Source: Desulfitobacterium_A nosdiversum
GTDB taxonomy: Bacteria; Bacillota; Desulfitobacteriia; Desulfitobacteriales; Desulfitobacteriaceae
Reading direction: 5' to 3'
NCBI RefSeq assembly: GCF_049860565.1
Contig: NZ_CP172056.1
Location: 3,038,001-3,102,000, forward strand
DNA: 64,000 bases
In this document: piece by piece, positions 9,116 through 17,665 of the stretch
How positions within the stretch are numbered: position 1 is the first letter of the stretch
Layout: each line of letters starts with the position of its first letter
Notes under the pieces: model-generated
The model's input: the letters and a program-made list of their open reading frames with translations, nothing else
Told to the model about the DNA's origin: nothing
Databases searched by the model: none
Made by a program: the position numbers and the translations under genes

Positions 9116-9649
9116 TTAATACTCTATCCCTTTGCGTGCATTTATCCCGAGTTCATAAGGATGTTTAACTTGTACCATTTCCGTTACAAGTTGAGCTTTT
9201 TCAATTAAACGTTGAGATGCATTTCTTCCCGTTAGAACTAATTCCACCTGACGCGGTTTTTCGTCCAAAAGTTGAAGAACTATGCTCTCCTGAATCAGAT
9301 CAAACCAAACCGCATTAATAATTTCATCCAAAATAATAATATCCCATTGCCCGGAAAGCATAACTTCGCGAGTGCGCACCAACGCTTTTTCAGCTTCTTC
9401 AATATCCTCTGAGCTAGGAGAGCCTTTATGTACCCAATGACCGCTTCCAAAATGCTCCAAGCGGCATTCAGGAGCTAAACGCTGAATTCCAGTCAGTTCT
9501 CCGGCGTTATTTTGTCCCTTCATAAATTGAATAATGTATACTTTAAAACCGTGTCCGACTGCACGAACCGCTAACCCTAAGGCTGCCGTTGTCTTACCTT
9601 TGCTTGAGCCGGTATAAACTTGAATTAATCCTTGGTCAAGCTTGTTCAA
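9116..9649 (-). CDS. cobO: Cob(I)yrinic acid a,c-diamide adenosyltransferase (CobO/BtuR type)
   Basis: A 177-residue enzyme that transfers the 5'-deoxyadenosyl group of ATP to the corrin cobalt. The P-loop GSSKGKTTAALG (residues 14-25) and the WDIIILDEI stretch are typical of the CobA/CobO/BtuR family. The start is a TTG at 9649 overlapping the end of the upstream gene (TAATTG), so translation is probably coupled. No other cobalamin gene is nearby; placement between an uncharacterised gene and glnA is unusual. It may serve cofactor salvage. Confidence 0.92.
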   Translation of the reverse strand: MNKLDQGLIQVYTGSSKGKTTAALGLAVRAVGHGFKVYIIQFMKGQNNAGELTGIQRLAPECRLEHFGSGHWVHKGSPSSEDIEEAEKALVRTREVMLSGQWDIIILDEIINAVWFDLIQESIVLQLLDEKPRQVELVLTGRNASQRLIEKAQLVTEMVQVKHPYELGINARKGIEY

Positions 9650-10180
9650 TTATTCCACCTTCTTCAGCCATTTTTCAAGCTGTGGATGAATATAGGCAAT
9701 ATTCGGCATAATGAGTAAATCTTGATATTTTTCTACTACCTGCCGACTGAAAGCAATAGAAAAAGAAAGTTTAACTCCTGATTTTTCGTCCATAGCCCTT
9801 AATTCAACTTTATCGGGATACAAATAGTAGGAGTAATCTCCGTCTCTCCAAGTGACTTCTAATTCTCCTAACTTTATCTTGATTATACCAAATTGTTCAA
9901 CTTTTATCCCTCGAATACTTGAAAAGCCTTGATTTATTTGGCCTGTCTCTAAAGCAACTTGACCTGCTACGAGTTGACTGCTCATCAATTGTTCAACAAT
10001 AAATCGTGCTGGTAAAGAAATCTCTTCTAATATTCTCCTGTGGTTGCGAATCGATTCAGCCCAGTTTTCCAGTTGAACCCGATGAATTGATTTTACGTGC
10101 TGAATCTTTTTAAGTGACTTCTCCAGAGTAAGGTAAATATCATCCAAACATTCTAATATTAGAAGATCCTCTGTATTCAC
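9650..10180 (-). CDS. Hypothetical protein upstream of cobO
   Basis: A 176-residue soluble protein of no family I recognise. The N-terminal ~85 residues look helical (EDLLILECLDDIYLTLEKSLKKI and a second helix pair), the rest looks like a beta-rich domain (IKIKLGELEVTWRDGDYSYYLYPDKVELRAM) and the end is basic. The start is a GTG at 10180 with GAGAGGAGAG 7 nt upstream. Its stop overlaps the TTG start of the adenosyltransferase, so the two are likely made together. The 224 bases upstream (10181-10404) are AT-rich and hold no gene that I can see. Confidence 0.7.
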   Translation of the reverse strand: MNTEDLLILECLDDIYLTLEKSLKKIQHVKSIHRVQLENWAESIRNHRRILEEISLPARFIVEQLMSSQLVAGQVALETGQINQGFSSIRGIKVEQFGIIKIKLGELEVTWRDGDYSYYLYPDKVELRAMDEKSGVKLSFSIAFSRQVVEKYQDLLIMPNIAYIHPQLEKWLKKVE

Positions 10181-10404
10181 ATGTAACTCTCCTCTCTTTA
10201 ATCACTCTATAACAATCACAAATCTGTTAATATAGGGACGGCATATTAAAGCATTTTTAATCTAAGCTAGTCCAATTTATGTACAAATAAAACAAATGAG
10301 AATCGTTAAATCCTATCAATATATTCATATTTTACATGAAATTTATGCGTATTCCTAGCATTTTCAAAAAATATCATTCCATTTTTTTCTATTTACTATT
10401 TATT

Positions 10405-11664
10405 TTATTTTTTTCGAACTTTTTTGGATACCCGTTGAATGGCTTGTTCAAGTTCTAATGTATCCATTCCTATTTCCCGTGCAATTCGTAGACATTCCCA
10501 ATAATACTGAAGCGCATATAAATAGCTGCGTTGGTTTTCAAAATAATGGGCCAGGCGTTGTGACATATTTAAGGATAATAGTTGATGGCTTTCTAAATAC
10601 TTCCTTGATTCCGTATGGTATATTAGGGCTTCCTCCGTTTCACCCAAACGCTCAGAATAGAGTGCAATTTTTTCATAGGCTTCCCCGAGTTTCTGGTTCT
10701 CCTCATTTTGTTCTAGAATTTCTGCAGCCTTTTTTAAATAGTCTCGTGCGGAAGGATAATCAGGCTTTAATTCTAAAAGTTGAGCCAGAGTTTCATAGCG
10801 TAAGGCCAAGCCTAAATCTTTACCCGGGTAATTATCAATGGATAACTCTAAATAATATATAGCATTCGATATATCCTTTAAATCGTGTAAAATTTTAGCC
10901 AGGAAATACATGCTCTCCGAAAGTTCTTCTTTTTGCTGAAGCCTAAGGTGTAAGGCAATTACACGATGCCAGGACTCGCGTGCCTTTTCTAAATTTCCCA
11001 GTTCAAAATCGATAAATGCCCAATATTGAATAGCATTTACGAATGATTCCTCATCTTGAATCTCTGAAAATATCTTACCTGCATGAATTAAATTTTTGCG
11101 GGCCAAATCGACATCTTTTTGTCGATACGCAACTTCTCCAAGGAGAATACTTAATTCCCCTTCTCCTTTTTTAAATCCATAACTATGACAAAGTTCCCTT
11201 GCCTTTAAAAAAGAGCTTTTAGCTTTGGCCCAGTTCTCGGCAGCCATGTAAACTTGGCCCAAGTCACTATAAAGCATGCTTAAACGCAAACGCGGCGAAC
11301 TTCCCGGATAAATTTTAATAGCCTGCTCATACCAAGAAACTGCTTCCTTAAAATTTTCCCGGGCAACTGCAACACTAGCTAAACCTGCCATCGCCTCAGA
11401 CATTCCTTTATAATTGTCAATTTGCTTACATATTTCAAGGGCTTCCTGAAAACCTATTTCACTTAAATCAACTTTTCCTTGCTTAATTCTTGATGTTGAA
11501 AGCAAACGAATGTTAAAAGCGGATATTTCAGAAACAGATAGTTGTTCCGTTAATTTTAAACTGCGAAGATAAATTTTTTCGGCAGACGCGTAATTACCTT
11601 CTCCAAGAAACGCGGTGCCTTTCTCCATAAGAGAGCGCCATTCCATTAAAACATCTTCATCCAT
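10405..11664 (-). CDS. TPR-repeat protein
   Basis: A ~419-residue protein made almost wholly of helical tetratricopeptide-type repeats; units such as YEQAIKIYPGSSPRL, EGELSILLGEVAYRQKDV, and EALIYHTESRKYLE recur through the length. No catalytic or DNA-binding domain is seen, so it is probably a protein-interaction scaffold of the Rap/NPR-like or MalT-like kind, function unknown. A preferred ATG at 11664 has GGAGGGG 5 nt upstream; the ATG at 11691 lacks a ribosome site. It is monocistronic and divergent from the small membrane gene at 11802. Confidence 0.8.
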   Translation of the reverse strand: MDEDVLMEWRSLMEKGTAFLGEGNYASAEKIYLRSLKLTEQLSVSEISAFNIRLLSTSRIKQGKVDLSEIGFQEALEICKQIDNYKGMSEAMAGLASVAVARENFKEAVSWYEQAIKIYPGSSPRLRLSMLYSDLGQVYMAAENWAKAKSSFLKARELCHSYGFKKGEGELSILLGEVAYRQKDVDLARKNLIHAGKIFSEIQDEESFVNAIQYWAFIDFELGNLEKARESWHRVIALHLRLQQKEELSESMYFLAKILHDLKDISNAIYYLELSIDNYPGKDLGLALRYETLAQLLELKPDYPSARDYLKKAAEILEQNEENQKLGEAYEKIALYSERLGETEEALIYHTESRKYLESHQLLSLNMSQRLAHYFENQRSYLYALQYYWECLRIAREIGMDTLELEQAIQRVSKKVRKK

Positions 11665-11801
11665 AACATCCCCTCCGCTTTTATCCATCATATGCAGAAT
11701 TGGGGATTTTGGCGCGAAAACAAGCTTGTACTCGATTTTCTTTATAATCTAGACACTTAAGTCGAAATATGCTAATCTGATATCGAAGGGGGTGTTGGTA
11801 A

Positions 11802-12056
11802 TTGAATTCATATCGTCCCGCTCCGTCTTCTAATATTTGGTTGACAACACTAAAGATTGTTATTTTAATTTTAGCACTTTATTTTTCAGCGATAATCCTC
11901 GGCCGCATTTTTACCTGGATCTTTGCTATTACATTTTTCTTGATCAAAATAGCGGTCTTTATTATTGTTGGATTTTTTCTGTTGCATCTTTTTCTCAAAC
12001 TTTTGTTTCGTTTTGATCTATGGAAATTTATTTTTGGTTCACGCTTTAGTCACTAA
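11802..12056 (+). CDS. Small membrane protein, hypothetical
   Basis: An 84-residue protein with a short hydrophilic N-terminus (SYRPAPSS) followed by two or three long hydrophobic helices from about residue 12 to 70 and a basic C-terminus. The start is TTG at 11802 with a GGGGG ribosome site upstream. Followed by an intrinsic terminator, so a single-gene unit. I recognise no family. Confidence 0.65.
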   Translation: MNSYRPAPSSNIWLTTLKIVILILALYFSAIILGRIFTWIFAITFFLIKIAVFIIVGFFLLHLFLKLLFRFDLWKFIFGSRFSH

Positions 12057-12065
12057 AATAGTAGG

Positions 12066-12092
12066 AGCACCGATTTACGGTGCTTTTATTTT
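12066..12092 (+). terminator. Terminator of the 84-residue membrane gene
   Basis: Stem AGCACCG/CGGTGCT (12066-12072 with 12078-12084), loop of 5, then TTTTATTTTA on the plus strand, 10 nt after the stop codon. Confidence 0.85.
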
Positions 12093-12150
12093 ATGCTAAT
12101 CATGTTAATCATCCCTCCTGAATATCTTTTAGCGAAGGAGGGATGAGAAA

Positions 12151-12945
12151 ATGCATTTTGTCGTCTTTAAAAAGCCATCCTGGAGAAATATAATCCTCTG
12201 GGCCATTTTTTTTATTGTTTTAATTACTTACCGAGATAATGTTGTATCCGTATTCTCTGGAAAATTAAAACCAATCTATTCTGCCCAAGTCACCAATCAA
12301 CAAATAGGTCTTACTTTTGATATCAGCTGGGGGGAACAAACGGCAGAACCTATTCTTGATATTCTTAAACAAAAAGGAATTCATGCCACCTTCTTTTTAT
12401 CAAGTCCCTGGGCAAGCAAGCATGAAGCACTTATTAAAAGAATGGTTGCAGATGGACACGAAATTGCTTCTCATGGAAATCGCCACGTTGATTTAAACAC
12501 TTTAAGTCCTAGCGAATTAGAAAAAGAAATTCTTACAGCGCAAGGAGTTTTAGAAAATATCTCCGGTCAAAAAATCTCCTTGCTTAGACCGCCAAATGGA
12601 GCATATGACAATAAAGTGATTACTGTCTCGCAAAAACTCGGCTATCGAGTCATTCAATGGAGTGTAGATTCATTGGATTGGAAACGTCCAGGGCCAGATG
12701 CCGTAATAAATAATGTATTAAACGGTATTCGTAATGGTCATGGTGCACGCCCCGGCGATATTATTCTATTCCATGCTTCTGATTCAGCCCCTGATACGAT
12801 CAAAGCGCTTCCCGTTGTCATTGATAATTTAAGGAATAAAAAATATGAGCTTGTTCCAGTCAGTGAATTATTAAAAAATGCTTCCAGTACATGGCCTCCT
12901 GAAAGCAATCTTAATGCTATGGAAAAAGCTCCTGCAGGACGTTAA
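12151..12945 (+). CDS. pdaB: Polysaccharide deacetylase family sporulation protein (PdaB-like)
   Basis: A 264-residue carbohydrate esterase 4 (NodB) protein with one N-terminal membrane helix (about 11-27). The motif series is IGLTFDISWG, ASHGNRHVDL, RPPNGAYD, WSVDSLDW and ILFHASD. The TFDISWG form (second Asp of TFDD replaced) is the PdaB hallmark; PdaB is needed for late spore maintenance in Bacillus. Here motif 2 keeps the HxxxH pair. AAGGAGGGATGAG precedes the ATG at 12151. Its stop overlaps the end of a convergent gene by 4 nt. Likely anchored in the membrane and acting on cortex or wall glycan. Confidence 0.88.
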   Translation: MHFVVFKKPSWRNIILWAIFFIVLITYRDNVVSVFSGKLKPIYSAQVTNQQIGLTFDISWGEQTAEPILDILKQKGIHATFFLSSPWASKHEALIKRMVADGHEIASHGNRHVDLNTLSPSELEKEILTAQGVLENISGQKISLLRPPNGAYDNKVITVSQKLGYRVIQWSVDSLDWKRPGPDAVINNVLNGIRNGHGARPGDIILFHASDSAPDTIKALPVVIDNLRNKKYELVPVSELLKNASSTWPPESNLNAMEKAPAGR

Positions 12946-13907
12946 TACTTCTGAAGTTGTGCCTCCGCATTTAACCGTTCGTTAACCTGTTCTAAAGCTT
13001 TATTTGCATCTTGGCGAACTGCAGCTGAAATCTGACCCGTTAAAGCCTCTTTAAATTTTACCTGAGATGTTTTCCAGTCCCCAGCTTGATATAGTTTTAT
13101 ACCTAAAAGATAGGACTGATAAGGTTTTCCTTCAGGTGTTTCATTAAGATTTTGAAGGATATCTTCCCATTGTGTGGTTTTTCCTAAAGCTAAACATAGA
13201 AGTGCTTTTTTAGTTTGAAAATTTAAATTACTTGCGTTTCCTGGTAATAATTCCAATTGCGAGACGAGCTGTTCAGCTTTTTGCCAATCCGTATGGATTA
13301 ATGCTAAGTCAAATTCCTCTTCAAGCACTAAAGGATGTTGGGGAGCCATGTTATGCGCTTTATCCCATTCTTTTAGGGCTTCTGCCTCATTACCTTGACT
13401 CAGGCAGCAATGGCTTAAAGCTAACGCTTTTAAAATTTTCTCCTCTTTAGAAAGCTTTAAATCTGAAACCGCATTTAACTTTTGATAAGATACATCATAT
13501 TTCTCTTGAACTAAGTCAATCAATCCTTGACCCAGATTTTGTATCGAAGCAGAACTAACTCCGGCTAAGACTTGGCTCGCCTCATCAATCTTATTTTTTT
13601 GAAGCTTTACTTGCATAAGCCAGAAGCGATGCTTATCATCTTGCTGAATTAAAATATCCTGATCTGATAAATCCTTTCCTTGATTTAAGTCAAGCCAAAT
13701 AGCGCTGTCTCGAATCAAGGGTATTTTATTTAACCAGGGGGACTTAAGTTTAAGCCACGTCAGTTCAGTATTAACTTGAGATAAATCAAAACGATCCTGG
13801 GCAGAACGAAGCTGAAATATATGCCAAGCAGGTTGTGCAAAGAGAATTGCTAAAATAAAAATTAACAGGAAGACAATTTTTCTGGATTTTCTCTTACGTC
13901 TTACCAA
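12942..13907 (-). CDS. Membrane-anchored TPR-like protein, hypothetical
   Basis: A 321-residue protein: basic N-terminus (RRKRKSRK), one membrane helix (about 10-25), then a helical repeat region to the end with TPR-like segments (KEWDKAHNMAPQHPLVLEEEF, ALLCLALGKTTQWEDIL). Probably a membrane-bound scaffold facing outward; no enzyme domain is seen. Start is TTG at 13907 with GGAGAACGG upstream. Its 3' end overlaps the convergent pdaB by 4 nt. It follows the yitT gene by 24 nt, so the two are likely cotranscribed. Confidence 0.65.
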   Translation of the reverse strand: MVRRKRKSRKIVFLLIFILAILFAQPAWHIFQLRSAQDRFDLSQVNTELTWLKLKSPWLNKIPLIRDSAIWLDLNQGKDLSDQDILIQQDDKHRFWLMQVKLQKNKIDEASQVLAGVSSASIQNLGQGLIDLVQEKYDVSYQKLNAVSDLKLSKEEKILKALALSHCCLSQGNEAEALKEWDKAHNMAPQHPLVLEEEFDLALIHTDWQKAEQLVSQLELLPGNASNLNFQTKKALLCLALGKTTQWEDILQNLNETPEGKPYQSYLLGIKLYQAGDWKTSQVKFKEALTGQISAAVRQDANKALEQVNERLNAEAQLQKY

Positions 13908-13931
13908 TTTTCCGTTCTCCTTTATTAAATA

Positions 13932-14810
13932 TTAATGGCCTTTCCATGAAGAAAACCCTTCACCCACTACCTCAGGTATCTCCGAGATGGCCACAAATGC
14001 CTGAGCATCACAGTTATGTATAATCTCTTTAATTTGAGATAATTGTGTTCTGGAAATAACGCAATAGACCACGCGCTTTGTTTCACCCGAGTAGGCCCCT
14101 GACGCATTAAAATAGGTTACCCCTCGATCTAATTTTGCCATAATATCTACTGCGATTTCCTGAGGCTGCGAGGTTATTATCATAACACTTTTATAATGGC
14201 TCATACCCTCTTGGACCAAATCAATAACTTTTGTCGCGATAAACATATATATTGCGGCATACATAGCCATTTCCGGGCGAAAAAGTATTGCCGCCATTAA
14301 AAAAATAAGCGCATCTATTCCAAGGAGAATTTGTCCTACGCTAAAAGGAGTTGTTCGGCTTAGCAAAACAGCTAAAATATCTGTTCCGCCAAGTGAACCG
14401 CGTGAACGGAAAATCACTCCCATTCCAATTCCTGAAATAACCCCGCCAAAAATTGAAGCCAGAAGAGAGTCTGTTGTTAGCTGCAGTACACCTGCTGTTA
14501 AATCTAAGGCTAAGGAAAGCGCACTTACACCTAAAATACTGTAAACAAGAAAAGATCTTCCAACCATTTTCCAACCCAAAATGAATAAGGGAATATTTAA
14601 AAAGAGAATAGTTAAACTTATAGGCCAGTTAACCAGATAATGAAGGATGATTGCAATCCCTGTAACTCCGCCATCAGCAATTTTATTAGGGATGATTAAT
14701 GAATTTATGCTTAACGCTACAATTATCGCACCAATAAAAATACCAAGAATTCGCTTTGCCATCAGCCACGAAGATCGACTCCATATGAGTTTAAGCTTAT
14801 TAAGCATCAT
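13932..14810 (-). CDS. YitT family membrane protein (DUF161/DUF2179)
   Basis: About 292 residues. Five or so hydrophobic segments fill the first 200 residues (YitT/DUF161 membrane domain with IADGGVTGIAIIL and SLGGTDILAVLLSR), followed by a C-terminal DUF2179 domain with YSGETKRVVYCVISRTQ, a PII-like fold in solved relatives. Cellular role is not firmly known. The preferred ATG at 14810 follows GAGGGAGG with a 10-nt gap; a start at 14882 would add 24 residues with no ribosome site. Upstream of the TPR-like gene on the same strand. Confidence 0.88.
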   Translation of the reverse strand: MMLNKLKLIWSRSSWLMAKRILGIFIGAIIVALSINSLIIPNKIADGGVTGIAIILHYLVNWPISLTILFLNIPLFILGWKMVGRSFLVYSILGVSALSLALDLTAGVLQLTTDSLLASIFGGVISGIGMGVIFRSRGSLGGTDILAVLLSRTTPFSVGQILLGIDALIFLMAAILFRPEMAMYAAIYMFIATKVIDLVQEGMSHYKSVMIITSQPQEIAVDIMAKLDRGVTYFNASGAYSGETKRVVYCVISRTQLSQIKEIIHNCDAQAFVAISEIPEVVGEGFSSWKGH

Positions 14811-14913
14811 AAGCACCCATCCTCCCTCAAAAGAGTAACCTTTAGGTAAACGTTGACCTTCTAGGAATATTGACGGAAACACGTAAGAATTTTAAACATA
14901 CCAATTATACAAT

Positions 14914-14940
14914 AAAAAAACCCTGCGTCAAATGCAGGGT
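14914..14940 (-). terminator. Terminator after tRNA-Arg
   Basis: Stem ACCCTGC/GCAGGGT (14920-14926 with 14934-14940), 7-nt loop, followed on the minus strand by a run of seven T. Ends the tRNA transcript before yitT. Confidence 0.88.
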
Positions 14941-14951
14941 AATCCTTTCAA

Positions 14952-15027
14952 TGGTGCGCCCGGCAGGATTTGAACCTGCGACCTCCGGCCTCGGAAACCG
15001 TCACTCTATCCACTGAGCTACGAGCGC
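14952..15027 (-). tRNA. tRNA-Arg (anticodon CCG)
   Basis: A 76-nt tRNA with CCA encoded. The 7-bp acceptor stem pairs GCGCTCG with CGGGCGC (one U-G), the D arm is GCTC-AGTGGATA-GAGT, the T arm GCAGG-TTCGAAT-CCTGC. Anticodon loop TTCCGAG puts CCG at 14994-14992. The first base pair of the anticodon stem (A27/G43) is mismatched. Decodes CGG, a rare arginine codon in low-GC Firmicutes. Confidence 0.95.
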
Positions 15028-15089
15028 CTAAATTAGAACCGCTTTATTATTTTATTTGAACAGGGCATGTTTGTCAAGAATAACATAAT

Positions 15090-15785
15090 TTAAGCCCTTA
15101 ATAAGGGCTTTACCAAAGCATAAACTTCCTGGTGAATCTCCTCTACGGATTTTATGGTTTGATCATCTCTAATACAATTAATTCTTGCCCAGTTTTCTGT
15201 TTGAGCAATTTTTAACGCATTTTCATACGAGGTTCGTAAATAATCCGGTGCATTTTCATGAATATCTTTCGTAATTGAAGCTGCTTCACTACGAAGCTCA
15301 ATGAGCTTTAGACTATATTCTGGCGGCATATCTAAAAAAATAACTAAATCCGGTTCTGGTAATTTAAACATTTTATATTCAAATTCTTTAAGCCAATTTA
15401 AATATTGGCTTCGCTCGTCTATATTTTTAATTTTCGCGGCCTGGTGAACCATGTTCGAGGTTGTATAGCGATCGGCAAGAATAATTCCGCCTTCCCTATA
15501 AAACGTTTCCCACTCCGTTTTAAAAGATGCAAAGCGATCGACGGTATAAAATGTTGAAGCAACATAAGGATTGACATCATTCGGATTTTGGCCGAAGCTT
15601 CCCCCTAAATACATTTTGACAAGTGCTGAAGAAGGGCTGCCATAGTTAGGAAATTCCACTTTTTTCACAGGAAGTCCCTCTTGATTCAGTTTTCCATATA
15701 GTTTCTGAGTTTGTGTCGCTTTACCGCTCCCATCACCTGCTTCAATAATGATCAACTTTCCCTGGTTTTTCTTCTGACCATTCAT
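15090..15785 (-). CDS. tmk: Thymidylate kinase-like protein
   Basis: A ~231-residue P-loop nucleotide kinase of the dTMP kinase family (dTMP + ATP to dTDP). The P-loop reads EAGDGSGKATQ at residues 15-25, so the usual second Thr after Lys is Ala-Thr; then an LADRYTTSNMVHQ stretch matches the DR(Y/F) motif, and EPDLVIFLDMPPE the strand before the lid. This divergent form occurs in clostridia beside or instead of the classical Tmk. Start ATG 15785 with AAGGTGGAG upstream; an in-frame GTG at 15803 lies before the ribosome site. Substrate specificity is inferred. Confidence 0.8.
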   Translation of the reverse strand: MNGQKKNQGKLIIIEAGDGSGKATQTQKLYGKLNQEGLPVKKVEFPNYGSPSSALVKMYLGGSFGQNPNDVNPYVASTFYTVDRFASFKTEWETFYREGGIILADRYTTSNMVHQAAKIKNIDERSQYLNWLKEFEYKMFKLPEPDLVIFLDMPPEYSLKLIELRSEAASITKDIHENAPDYLRTSYENALKIAQTENWARINCIRDDQTIKSVEEIHQEVYALVKPLLRA

Positions 15786-15872
15786 TCGTCTCCACCTTCT
15801 CACCCGTAATCCGCAGTATATATCTTGAATAGCATAACATATTTATAATGCTTATTCCTAGCGAATTGAACA

Positions 15873-15905
15873 AAAAAAGATCCCCTTTGCCTAAGAGGAT
15901 CCTTT
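15873..15905 (-). terminator. spo0A terminator
   Basis: Interrupted stem around GATCC/GGATC with flanking AAAG pairs, followed on the minus strand by a run of seven T; located about 20 nt after the spo0A stop. Confidence 0.7.
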
Positions 15906-15921
15906 CTAGTATTATTAACCA

Positions 15922-16716
15922 TCAACTCACCTTACTCATTACTCTCAGTTTATCTGCAAGAAGAGCTACAAATTCCGAATTTGTCGGTTTTTGACGTTCA
16001 ATATTCATCGAATATCCAAAGATTCGTTTAAGTGTTTCTGTATGCCCGCGTTCCCAAGCCAATTCTATCGCATGACGAATTCCGCGTTCAACTCTGCTTG
16101 GCGCAGTGTCATATTTTTTAGCAATCGCAGGATAAAGTTCTTTGGTTACGGCACCGAGTAAAGATACATCTTCAACCACCATTAAAATTGCATCGCGTAT
16201 GTATTGATATCCTTTGACATGGGCAGGAATCCCAATTTGGTGCATCATTGATGTAACCTCTGCTCCTAAATTCACGCGGCTTCCTGCTGAGGTAACCGGT
16301 GAAACTGAGGAAGGAATAGAAGTTGATGATACCGCAGTATCTTGCGTAAGGCTTTTAATTCGTTTACCTAGAACTTCTAAATCAAAAGGTTTAAGGATAA
16401 AATAATCCACGCCCAACATCATAGCCTGGTGGGTTAATGATTCTTGTCCGAATGCAGTTAACATTATGATTTTTGGCCGTGGTGTTGTGCTCCGCGCATT
16501 GATTCTTTCGAGAACGCCCAATCCGTCTAAGCTAGGCATAACTAAATCTAAGATAACTAAATCTGGTTCCTGAGCCTGAATCATGTCCCAAGCTTCGACC
16601 CCATTATACGCTAAACCAATAACCTGGAGATCCTCAAGACTGTGAAGATAATCCTGCAACATTTGGCATAAATTTCGATTATCATCTGCGACAACAATTT
16701 TAATCTTCTTACCCAT
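15922..16716 (-). CDS. spo0A: Spo0A, master response regulator of sporulation
   Basis: A 264-residue Spo0A. The N-terminal receiver has the acidic pair D11-D12, the phosphoacceptor Asp57 (LVILDLVMP), and KPF near 107; after a Ser/Pro/Val linker (about 130-150) comes the DNA-binding domain with TAPSRVERGIRHAIELAWERG (recognition helix) and FGYSMNIERQKPTNSEFVALLADKLR. It is phosphorylated at the end of the phosphorelay or by orphan kinases and binds TGNCGAA boxes. One such box lies upstream. The usual partner spoIVB is not next to it here; a GNAT gene is upstream and tmk downstream. Confidence 0.97.
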   Translation of the reverse strand: MGKKIKIVVADDNRNLCQMLQDYLHSLEDLQVIGLAYNGVEAWDMIQAQEPDLVILDLVMPSLDGLGVLERINARSTTPRPKIIMLTAFGQESLTHQAMMLGVDYFILKPFDLEVLGKRIKSLTQDTAVSSTSIPSSVSPVTSAGSRVNLGAEVTSMMHQIGIPAHVKGYQYIRDAILMVVEDVSLLGAVTKELYPAIAKKYDTAPSRVERGIRHAIELAWERGHTETLKRIFGYSMNIERQKPTNSEFVALLADKLRVMSKVS

Positions 16717-17024
16717 TTTACCATCATCCCGTCCTTAGTTAATTTTCCGGACATAAATAACTGAATTATCGTCAATGACCTCTCATCTTTCCGGTGTCCT
16801 CATTATAAGTTATCTGGGATGTCGAAATCGTAAAAAATAAGTAAGACAGTGTTCTCGATGATAATTCGAATTTCTCTAGGAAAATACGCATTTATGGTAA
16901 TTATCATTAAAAAATTTAGTTCATAAAATTATACCATTTTTATCCATTTATTTTATCAAGTTTGGTATCTTAAGGAAATTCCATGAATTAACTCAAGATT
17001 AAGAAAAAATTAATGACTTATCGC
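16717..17024 (-). promoter_or_regulatory. spo0A promoter region with a 0A box
   Basis: On the minus strand a TATAAT -10 (16802-16807) lies 12 nt downstream of TTCGACA (16820-16826), an exact match to the 0A-box consensus TGNCGAA read on the other strand. A box at the -35 position is the usual arrangement in Spo0A-activated promoters. A partial box (TGACGAT) lies near 16769-16775. The leader to the spo0A ATG is about 80 nt. No gene was seen in the 308 bases. Confidence 0.6.
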
Positions 17025-17531
17025 TTATGCAAATATCTTTTGAACCACTACGACATCAAGAATTTTACCGAATTTTTGTCCAATTTCTTGATATCGACCA
17101 GCTTCCTTAAATCCCAGCTTCTCGGCTACTGATAGACTTGGTGCATTTGTTCCCGTTATAAGTCCTAAAAGAGTATGATATCCCAATTGTTGAGCTGTAT
17201 CACAAAGAGTTGCCAAAAATCTCTTACCGAGACCCTGTTTCTGAAATTCCGGTGCAATGTAGATTGAGAACTCTCCACTGGCTTTATATGCTGGGCGCGG
17301 ATGAAATGGTGAAATACTCGCCCAGCCTATGATTTCGTTGTGTATTTCTGCAATAAACAACGGATAGTAAGGATCCTGATGAAGCGAGAACCACTCTTGA
17401 GCCTTTTCTTCCGTTCGATTTTCCAAATCAAACGTCGCAACGGTATTCTGCACAGCCCAATTATATATCTCTGTGATTCTGTTTAAATCATTTTCATTTG
17501 CCTTACGGATTTGGTAGTTTAAATCATTCAT
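17025..17531 (-). CDS. GNAT family N-acetyltransferase (Pat/YwnH type)
   Basis: A ~168-residue acetyltransferase related to phosphinothricin acetyltransferases. Visible are IRKANENDLNRITEIYN at the N-terminus, the acetyl-CoA loop EFQKQGLGKRFL (Q/RxxGxG/A), and a C-terminal GFKEAGRYQEIGQKFGKILD, typical of the family. Substrate is unknown; relatives acetylate amino-acid analogues such as methionine sulfone. The start is uncertain: AAAGGAG is 11 nt from the ATG at 17531 and 2 nt from one at 17540. Single gene upstream of spo0A on the same strand. Confidence 0.85.
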   Translation of the reverse strand: MNDLNYQIRKANENDLNRITEIYNWAVQNTVATFDLENRTEEKAQEWFSLHQDPYYPLFIAEIHNEIIGWASISPFHPRPAYKASGEFSIYIAPEFQKQGLGKRFLATLCDTAQQLGYHTLLGLITGTNAPSLSVAEKLGFKEAGRYQEIGQKFGKILDVVVVQKIFA

Positions 17532-17665
17532 CTTCTTCATTACTCCTTTAAAAGACATTTAAAATACTTCTTACTCTTATTTTTATCACATATTTCATCA
17601 GATGGGTATATCCTTTTCAGGCTCGGATAGACTAAAGCATGATTATAATTAAGGAGGTTTGCTGA

